A stretch of DNA of 64,000 nt. Source: Ditylenchus dipsaci. Taxonomy: Eukaryota > Nematoda > Chromadorea > Rhabditida > Anguinidae. This document shows, piece by piece, positions 53,130-61,523 of this stretch. The DNA lies in NCBI GenBank assembly GCA_004194705.1, contig SADC01000342.1, forward strand, positions 1 through 64,000, written 5' to 3'. The notes below the pieces were generated by a model. The model searched no databases. It was not told the DNA's origin and saw nothing but the letters and a program-made list of their open reading frames with translations. Each line of letters begins with the position of its first letter. Position 1 is the stretch's first letter. The translations under genes were made by a program, and so were the position numbers.

Positions 53130-55040
53130 TAAAAAACGCAATTAACAGCTTCGCAAAATATTGACTCTCCATAGGCCTCCAAAGTTTAGCAGTCAAAGTT
53201 ATTAGAGCAGGGCGTGCTATTAGAGAAACACGAGCTGTGCAATCGCAAATTCTAATCGTCATAATTTTTTTGATTCACACTCGTGATCAGCCTTTTTTGA
53301 ACATTGGCACTCAGCCAAAAAAAAAGATTTATTCATAATGAAATCATAAAAAAATCATTTGGCTACTTTTTGTGCCTTATATTTGCGGTTCTCATTTCGG
53401 GAATCAATAGCAATGAAACAACAAAAGCAAGGAACAACTTCTTTTGACTTTGCTGTTTTTATCTGTTTATCTACACTCATTATTGGATTAAATGAGAGAA
53501 AACATTGGCGCCTGGCCTAGATTTATGTGCTTTTGATAATGGAAGGAAGGGTTATCCTAATTGATTGCTTGATTCCTGCTTTTTTTATCTTTATACCTAA
53601 TATCCAAGTGTTTTGACCAAATCCAACATACTAGCACTTATAAAAGGGCACATCTATTTGCACTAATGATTCCATTGAAAAGAATATGCTATTTAATGTA
53701 ACTGCCCTAACACCTTCCATAAATTTATATTTCAGCCTTTTTTAAATTTGCATGTTTGTTATTAAGCCATTTTTATGCATTGCACTTTTTATACACTCGA
53801 TTTAACGTCATTTTTAAAAGCTAGTTGGGTATGTAACTTTTTTTACTTCCAGAATTAAAATATTCTTTGCCGGTTGTTTTTCGTCCGTCTTTTCTAAAAA
53901 ATGGAATTCCGAACTAAAATTCCTGAGTTTTTTTGAAACTGACTTGAAATTTAGCCTCACCCTCTACTCCTTTGAACCTGGCCACTCCAGTCAAATCAGC
54001 TTGAGGGACCAAGGCATTTTTTTTGATTTTTTTACACTGATAACTTTTTTAGTTGAAATGATTGAAAGTATAAAAGTGATTGCGAAATGTTTTATTGAGA
54101 CTTTAGTTGAAGAATAGTCGGTCAAAAATTTTCAAATCTTTTTTTGACAGCTGGAGTATACTGGATATTTCAGTGAAATTTGCATGAAATGTGTTTCAAC
54201 CATGTGTTTTTTAACCATTTAAACAAAAAATCATTGTTAAAAAAATACGTAGCTGAATTGCGCTTTGAAAAGTCTGAATTGTCTGCCTGAACAATTTAAC
54301 TAAGTCTGAAAGAAATAAATTCAAATTTTTACTTATATAGAGTCGAGTGCTATGTTCCTCGAGTTCGTTTCCATAAATTCAGAAACAAAAAATCAATTCA
54401 CTTATAAAAAACAAATTTACTTTTGAAATTAAAAAATTTACCATCGAAAAAAATTAATAATTTACTGGGCAAATGCAGTCTCAAAAAAAATTAATTTTAA
54501 CTGGTAAAAAATAAAATCTCAAATTCATTTTTCAGCATAAATAAAAAAATAATTCACTAAACGAAATTCAGACTTTTAAGGACTTAATTAAATTTGATCC
54601 GTTAAAAAAAGTAAAAATCCATCAAATTACTTAGAACCTAAAAGTTTTTGAAATTTACACCCTCATGTTTTGAAAGCATTTTCAATGTAAAGCATGCATG
54701 CTCCTGTGCATTAGGCAAAGAAAGCAAGAAAAGATTAAAAGGCTTGTTTTAGCCAATAGAAATGAGGATGTGAATTTTTTTGACTTCTTAGACATTTTAA
54801 TATTTTTCCGCCTTAAGGAGTAAGAGGCTAGCTAGAGAGATTTCTTTTCAGTCTTGCCGAAGAGGCACATTCTATGATATTTTGACAAGAACTACACCAA
54901 TCCCAGGTTTTCTTTTTTATCTTCAACTAACTCTCCTTCAATCTATGCCACCAATGGGGACATGGACAGCTTTTTGGCGACTTTCGAATGACCTTTTTAA
55001 AACAAAATTTCTCAATCTCTTGCAAAGCTAATGACAGTTT
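53130..55040. other. No gene seen
   Basis: The longest stretch with few repeats. It is strongly AT-rich. Only a solo GTCAAATCAGCTTGAGGGAC repeat motif (about 53990) was recognised. Low-complexity A/T tracts are common and no spliced frame could be built. Confidence 0.45.
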
Positions 55041-55056
55041 TCAGAGTTGCATTTTG

Positions 55057-55832
55057 GGCGAGCGATAATTCCGCGGAAGACAATAGTGCAAGGGGTAATT
55101 CCGCGACAGATAATTCCGCGAAATTTTGATTTTCGACGTCCCTGTTAGAAAAAACCTGATTATGACACCGGGTTCGTGTTCAGCATGGTCGATTTGCATA
55201 CCCAGGTACTTAAAAATTTGTATACTCATACTCAAATTTGGAATACTGAATTTTTTTCAAATCTTTTTTTCTCTCGAGTGGAGTCTGAAATTGGACAGAA
55301 AGTTAAACGGTACTAATTCGGTTTACACCCCACCCCAGTTTTTGGGTTTATCGGTTTCTATGTTGCGACAAACATATTTTATTTATTCACATGCATACAG
55401 TTCAACAATCTGAGACCATAAATAAAACATACTATCATTTCCACTGAACTTTCGACGCCAAACAAAATCTGAGACATAACTTTTAAAAACAGAACGATGT
55501 GTGCCATATTATAGCTTGTGCCTTCTCTTGAACTTCTGCCATGTTGATTTTTGAATTAGTACCCACAACGGTACCCACAACAATGGAACAGTCTGACATG
55601 ATTGTAGTTCCTAACACGAACACGACCAAAATAGCAAATGCAAAAAAAAAAAAAATGGGGGTGGGGTGTAAACCGAATTAGTACCAGTTAAACTTTGAAG
55701 ATGGTGAATCTGTAATCGACGATGCTGAACACGAATACGGTGTCAGAATCAGGTTATTTCTAACATGGACATCAAAATTGAAATTTCGCGGTATTATCTG
55801 TCGCGGAATTATCCGTCGAGGAATTGTCTCCC
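55057..55832. mobile_element. Element with ATAATTCCGCG arms
   Basis: Arms at 55057-55195 and about 55720-55832 are inverted. The outer part is tandem units like GATAATTCCGCG, followed by a paired unique part (CGTGTTCAGCATGGTCGATT against CGATGCTGAACACG). GCATTTTG flanks both sides (55049-55056, 55833-55840), an exact 8-bp repeat. The centre is occupied by another element. Confidence 0.8.
55309..55685. mobile_element. Nested element, 8-bp duplication
   Basis: GGTACTAATTCGGTTTACAC and its complement are exact inverted ends, continuing into CCCCACCCC. AGTTAAAC flanks both sides (55301-55308, 55686-55693). Its interior is related to 26580-26730. Duplication length suggests hAT, although the tip is not CAG/TAG. 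Confidence 0.85.
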
Positions 55833-55934
55833 GCATTTTGATTTGGCGCATTTTGCTCTGAATAAAACAATTTTTTTCGACATTTTACACCAAAATTTTT
55901 GTTGCTTGACCATGGTTTAAAGATTTCATCAATA

Positions 55935-56610
55935 TAGTCGACTCTTAATTTTACGTACTACCGAAAGGTTCGTTCCCCAGCTGGGTCTGACACTTTTTTT
56001 TAGCCCAGTTTTTGAAGTGTTTCATCGGTTCTGATTCGTCAATCTAGTCCCGAATATCGCAAGGATTCGGATTTTGCCGATCGTTTTTAAGAAAAGATAT
56101 AGTTTTGCGATTTTGACTCGCAACTCTCGATAGTCTCTCTAAATCTAACACTCTCTAAATTCTAAAAAGCTGAATATAGGTGTACATATTATCGAGAGTT
56201 GCGAGTCAAAATCGCGAAACTATATAACACACCTCAAAATGAACTTTTATTTTTTTTTCGACTCTGGGAGGTAAAACGGTGTTTTTGTCCCATCACCGAA
56301 AATCTCGAAAATCGGCAGTTTTTGACCCAAAAATGACTGGCAAAATCGGGGCGAAACGTGAGTCAGCATGAGTGGGTGGTCAAAATGATTCATTTTTTGA
56401 TTTTTTTTTCGAGCGTGAATAAAACACTATTTTATCCCCAAAATTCGAAAAAAAAATTAAAAATTTTATTTTGAGGCATGTTATATCATTTCTTAAAAAC
56501 AAGCGGCAGAATTCGAATCCTTGCGATATTTGGGACTAGACTGACGAATCAGAACCGTAAAAACACTTTGAAAACTTTTTGGGGATACGTGAAATCAAGA
56601 GTCGAGTGTA
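55935..56610. mobile_element. pogo-like element with nested MITE
   Basis: TATAGTCGACTCTTAATTTT and ATCAAGAGTCGAGTGTA are the degraded inverted ends. Interior phrases (GATTCGGATTTTGCCGATCG; TTGCGATATTTGGGACTAGAC) match the family. A further element with ends TATATAACACACCTCAAAA and TTTTGAGGCATGTTATAT (about 56221-56489) lies inside. Confidence 0.72.
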
Positions 56611-57183
56611 GTTTCTGAGTCCAGAAGAATTTTTTTTGCAAAAAATAACAGCAGGGGGGACCAAGGCATATTTTTAGGGTGTACCCTAAAACACATATAG
56701 AGCCAATATTTTTTAAAGTTTTGATGCTTTTAAAAATATTATGTTGAAAATAATCTCGAACTACTTTAATTTATTTACTTTTTTCTCCCAAAATAATAAG
56801 GTTTATATTTTTCTCTGAAAAATGAAACATTGTTGTTATCAAATTAGTTTACCTTTTTTTTGAGATAAAACTAAACAAATTTAATTTTTCTTGGAAAACA
56901 AAAACTGCAATAAATTATTTAACATTAACAAAGAAAAAAATGCTAACAAATTTGACCATTAAAAATTGAACAATTAATGTAAATGTAAGTTTTCATATCA
57001 GCATAAATAATTGTGAATTATTAGTAATTCTTGAAAGTTAGCGTGACTTTTTGAAAAATAATATTTTTACACGTCTAAAGATGACACGCTCCTTTTCAAA
57101 TGTTTATGGTTTTTTTTCAAACATTTTTTCCAGCTATTTTTTTAAATAATGTCACTTTGATTATTACTAAAAACTCAAAAACA
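56611..57183. other. No gene seen
   Basis: AT-rich, with one GGGGGGACCAAGGCATATTT motif at about 56655 followed by AACACATATAGAGCC, a phrase also seen at 59130 and, diverged, at 51490. Confidence 0.4.
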
Positions 57184-57433
57184 TACAGGGTGGAGCAAAA
57201 AAAGCCGGCCATTTCTTAGATTTTCATGGAGTGGTACCGTTATCACATTTTTTCTTGTATTGTTTTTGCTATTTTTTACAAATAAAACTGTTTTAGTGAG
57301 TGTAATAACCTTTTTGCCGTATCTTTTTTAAATTGGTTGGTTGAAACCTCGAAAAAAATTTTGGGTTTCACCGGTGCGAGGAAACACTTGACAAAATTTA
57401 TAAAAATGGCCGAATTTTTTGCCTCACCCTGTA
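57184..57433. mobile_element. mariner-like MITE
   Basis: TACAGGGTGGAGCAAAAAAA and TTTTTGCCTCACCCTGTA are inverted ends with TA, of the ACAGGGTG type common in mariner elements. GCCGGCCATTT pairs with AAATGGCCGAA inside. Length 250 bp, no transposase. Confidence 0.8.
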
Positions 57434-57575
57434 TAAAATTTTTTTTTGTCTGAATGCAATTACGTGATAAAATTCAGCTCAATTTTCCCACAAATAAAAA
57501 CATTTTTTATGCCTTTTGCTCACAGTTTTTTAAAACCCTATTATCATTTAAATTCCACTCTATATGTGTTCGAGA

Positions 57576-58044
57576 CAGTGTTGTAAATCTTAGAATAGCG
57601 GCACCAGCACCAGCTCACGTCACCGACCCCAAAAATTTTGGCACCGGCACCGGTTCACGGCACCGATCGTGAAAATTCAGGCACTGGCACCAGCTCACGG
57701 CACCGACCGAAAAATTTTCGGCACCGGCACCAGCTCACGGCACTGGTGCGGTACCGTGAGCTGCCTGGTGCCGCCCTTTTTTCCCTTTTTTAAAAATTTC
57801 GGCACCGGCACCGATTTACTGCACCGACTCTCAAAAATTTCGGCACCGGCACCAGCTCACGGCATCGACTTTGAAAATTCTAGCACCGGCACCGGCTCAT
57901 GGCACCGAACCTGAAAATTTTGGCACCGGCACCGGCTCACGGCACCGACTCTCGAAAATTTCGGCACCGGCACCAGCTCACGGCACCGGTGCGGTGCCGT
58001 GAGCGACCGGTGCCGGAGCCGCACCGGTGCCACTCACAACACTT
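57576..58044. mobile_element. hAT MITE with GGCACCGGCACC array
   Basis: CAGTGTTGTAAATC and GAGTGGTGCC...CAACACT-type ends are inverted (right tip CACTCACAACACTT). The flanks GTTCGAGA and GTTCAAGA agree at 7 of 8. The interior is a tandem array of about 50-bp units like GGCACCGGCACCAGCTCACG with AAAATTT spacers, closing in a GC-rich hairpin. It is a cousin of 8950-9298. Confidence 0.8.
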
Positions 58045-58054
58045 GTTCAAGAGT

Positions 58055-58493
58055 ATACCCAAAAAATATGCCTTGGTCCTCCCTGTTGATTTTTTTGCCA
58101 AAAATTCCGGCTAAAGTACACTATTTGGGGTAGCCCAAAAGTGCGTTTTTTCAAAGTCTAAGTATTTTTCAGGCTGTTTAAACAATAGAAACGGCCAAAA
58201 AAAGTGTGGGAAGGACATTTTTCTAAAATTTTTTTGACTTTTTGCCTTGGTCCCCCAAGGCGATCCAACCTGAAAGGGTACCTGAATACCCCAAAAAGAT
58301 GGAATTTGAACTTCAAAAAGCATGTTTGAGTCTGCTTCAACATACGCTGGCCTACCCTTGCTTAAGCCTTGATAAACAACAATATTTTGATATAAAAAAT
58401 TTGTGCCAGGAAAGCAACAGGAGGACCAAGCATTTTTTCGAATTTTTTTGTAAAAAAACAACAGGGGTGACCAAGGCATATTTTTGGGTGTAT
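58055..58493. mobile_element. Inverted-repeat element with ACCAAGGC ends
   Basis: TATACCCAAAAAATATGCC and GGCATATTTTTGGGTGTA are inverted ends; TTGGTCCTCCCTGTTG pairs with AACAGGGGTGACCAAG. A segment (58235-58330) matches the right part of the 2722-3370 family (GATCCAACCTGAAAGGGTAC). Confidence 0.6.
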
Positions 58494-58905
58494 TTTCTCT
58501 AATTCCTGATTTTTTAAAGCCCTGAGCATCTAAAAATCTTGAGGTTTTCGGGTACCCAAACGGAATCGATAAAGCGGGTAAGTCAGAGCTTGTGTGATTT
58601 TAGAAAACGTAATGAACAACGATGTAGAATGCATCCACATGGGTTAACATAGAGGTTCTTAATTTTGAAGTTAGTCGGTTAGGCTTGGCTCGTCGTTGAT
58701 ATTTCATAGAGTTTTTGGCACTACCTCCATATACCATACATCGATGAACTGACGATCAACTTTCACACTGCCCAGCTGTTTTACTACTAGGCCCATAGGG
58801 TTGTGGAGTTGGTAGACAATTTGGTATACAAAAAAGTAAAAAAAAATTGCCTTGGTCCCCAAGCAGATTTAGGCTCAGGCATTAGGTCGCAAAGTTGTTT
58901 GGCAT

Positions 58906-59020
58906 AGGCAAGGGTAGGCCAGCGTATGTTAGGACGAACTCAAACATGTTTTTCTTACTCTTCAAGCTTCAAAAAGCATGTTTGAGTTTGTCCTAACATA
59001 CGCTGGCCTACCATCGCCTA
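58906..59020. repeat. TACGCTGGCCTA hairpin
   Basis: AGGCAAGGGTAGGCCAGCGT at the left pairs with ACGCTGGCCTACCATCGCCT at the right; the arms of about 45 bp differ at few positions and the loop is about 25 bp. Solo copies of this phrase occur at 2247, 27120, 34550, 40070, 50045 and 58340. Confidence 0.7.
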
Positions 59021-59129
59021 AGCCTTAAGCCTAAAAAATAACAATATTTTGAGAACAAAAATTTCTGGCAAAAACAACGTTTTTTTGCAAAAAAAACAAC
59101 GGGGTGACCAAAGCATGTTTTTGGAGGTA

Positions 59130-59805
59130 GCCTCGAACACATATAGAGCCCGAAATTTTACTCGTTGTTATAAGTATAGCATTATTATTATTTGCGAAAA
59201 TCAATATGAAAATCCACACGTTAGTTAAGTTTTTCAGGTTTTTGATATTTGACTAATTCTAGAAAACCATTAATATTTTATTTTTATCAAATCAAATATT
59301 TTAGTTTATCAAATATTATATGTTAAATATAATATGTTAATATTTTTTAAATGTATGCTTGTCCTGCTCATTACTTATAATTACCCGAGTCTAAAGGCTC
59401 TTGCCCAATGAGTGGCCTCTTTTCAAAGCGTCTCACTCGTTAATGACTATAAATATTTCTTTCATTAAATAAACTTTGCATTTGTATTGGAAATGTGAAA
59501 AATGAAAAAAACTTGTCGCGCAAATCCGAATCAGGTTCCACAGTAAATCTATCTTATTCCGTTGATTTTGAAAAGAGTCAAGGCGCATACACAATGAGGA
59601 GGGTGTTTGCAGATGCTTAAACAGACTACCCACTAAGAACTCCGGAAACAGAATCCTTGCTTTTATCACTTTTTTCATGAAAATGATTCAGTTGCTGCTG
59701 TTTTTTAGGTTTCAGTTGCTTATACAGTTTCTGACATTATAGTTGAGGTTTAGGGCTACCAAATGAGCCATTGTATAAGTAAATATTGCTTCAAAAATTC
59801 ATACA
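59130..59805. other. No gene seen
   Basis: AT-rich sequence. Open frames up to 81 codons on the minus strand lack splice context and family features. Confidence 0.4.
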
Positions 59806-59809
59806 AAAT

Positions 59810-60056
59810 TGTTAGAATCCGCATAGGTGCGCATGTTCGATTCCACCTGGTGGCACGCTTTATTTTTTGCTTGTTTGACCAGTTCTAGGGGTAATTAACC
59901 TTTTTATGCCAGATTCGGAGTCAGCGACCCAAATTACCCTATAACTGGTTCAACAAGACAAAAAAGTGAAGTGCACGCGTGCGGGATCGAACCTGCGCGC
60001 CCTTTTATGACCATAAAACACAAACGCTTATGCACTGCGCCACCGAAGCCTGTTTT
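59810..60056. mobile_element. tRNA-derived palindrome, truncated left head
   Basis: Left: box B ATGTTCGATTCCACCTGG with its A box eroded. Right: GTGCGGGATCGAACCTGCGC and GCTTATGCACTGCGCCACCG (minus box A) intact. The loop CCAGATTCGGAGTCAGCGACC is shared with the other copies. Confidence 0.75.
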
Positions 60057-60643
60057 TTTAAACCTAAATGGCTTTCCCCCTTTCTTTAATCTAAATCTAA
60101 AATTAAACCCTTTTAAGCCCTTTAAACAATATATATCTTATCAATAGCTCATTTTGTAGCTTTGTCTTTTAGCTACAATATGACTCTTACTTAAAATTGT
60201 AGCTATTTGTAAGTGAGTTGCTATGAAAGTAGGTACACTCATTCAATATGGCCTAAAGCTACTATGCAACTAGTCAGTCAACAAATTAAATTCTTGAACC
60301 TGTCAACAATCGATCGATTATTAGTGACCCAAAATTTTTAGACTTTCAATGATTGATGATTTCAAATAAAGCTTAATCGGGAAAAACTAGTAGATATTTT
60401 TAAAACAGTTGTTTTCTTCCGTCATTCATTTCACCAGTGGTAAGCGATCCCAGCCAATCAATGATTTACTGAGTGGAGTAGTTGCTAAATGTCTTTTATT
60501 TTTGGTATTTGTGGAAAAGCCATTTTTTTTATCATGCTTACGGCATTTATTTTTGTTTTTTCACTCTTGTGCCCACCTACTCAATTTTAACTATTTTTCT
60601 GGTTGTTGTTCTAGTTCCAACTAACTATTTCTATTGTTCTAGA
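60057..60643. other. No gene assigned
   Basis: AT-rich region upstream of the GPCR. Hydrophobic open frames (60482-60640) may be chance products of the T-rich composition. Confidence 0.35.
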
Positions 60644-60769
60644 TGTGCAGCGAGTGAAAAAGTGGGCAATTTCGCTTCCAGCATTAATTGGACCAGTGGA
60701 CTTGTTTGTGTGTTGGTCGGCGTCAAAAAGTAGCCTGTCTCCATGCTTTACTTGTGTGCCTATTGCAAG
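60644..60769 (+). CDS. Possible upstream exon
   Basis: Acceptor-like TTGTTCTAG and donor CAAG/GTCAGT bound a frame reading VQRVKKWAISLPALIGPVDL and SASKSSLSPCFTCVPIA. It lies 750 bp before the first clear GPCR exon, on the same strand, but the text does not look like a typical extracellular N terminus. It may belong to another transcript or be spurious. Confidence 0.25.
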
Positions 60770-61039
60770 GTCAGTTTTCACTTAATTAACAAAAAAATTC
60801 GATATTTTTGCTATAATTTTTCTAATTTTTCTTTTTTAAGTATACTTTGAAAGGTCTGTATTTCGGTGTGGAAGAAAAGAAATACTTTTTATTTTCTGGA
60901 TAATTTTTTTTTAAATTTGTAATTTTGATCTTTGTTGGGCGCTAGTGGAGAATTGGTTCCCATTTTTTTTGATGAAATCAACAGGGGACCAAAGCATATT
61001 TTTGAAAAAAAACAGCAGGGGGACCAGGGCGAAAATGGG

Positions 61040-61210
61040 AACTGATTCTCCAAATATCGGCTTGAGAGTTAGAGATGCGTGCAATCTCTTAACTTAGACA
61101 TGATTCCGAGAAATAATCTTGTTCATTGAATGCATATATAGGCTCTTTTCGCCTAGCTCCAGTGACCAAAACGGGGTAAAATGCTTTAAAATGAGGTGTT
61201 TTAGCTTCGT
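61040..61210 (-). repeat. Hairpin-family fragment
   Basis: GAGAGTTAGAGATGCGTGC, TTAGACATGATTCCGAGAA and GCCTAGCTCCAGTGACC match the core of the family in minus orientation. The GC-rich loop and return stem are missing. Confidence 0.55.
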
Positions 61211-61523
61211 TTCCCAGGGCACAAAGTCGAACTTTGGTCAAAATTTTAAAAAATCAACTTTTTATGTCAGAAAATGCTTTTTTATTGTTTTTAGCTCAAA
61301 AAAAAATTACGTAGAAATAGTTAAAACATGACTTTGAAAAAAAATGTTGGGTGGGGGGGTATTCTATGCAAGCTTTCAAATATCTAATGATTAGCTTACT
61401 TGAAACGGACTTCGAAAATTACTGCTTTGATTAGTCAAACCTAGAATTATAAGCTAGATTATTTTTGAGTCAATTATTTTCGAGCATATGTAAAAAGCAA
61501 ATTTAAAATTTTCTAATTTTTAG

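Noticed and set aside
57454..58114. Three plus frames of 71-81 codons
   Set aside because: They lie across the GGCACCGGCACC array and change frame at each unit.
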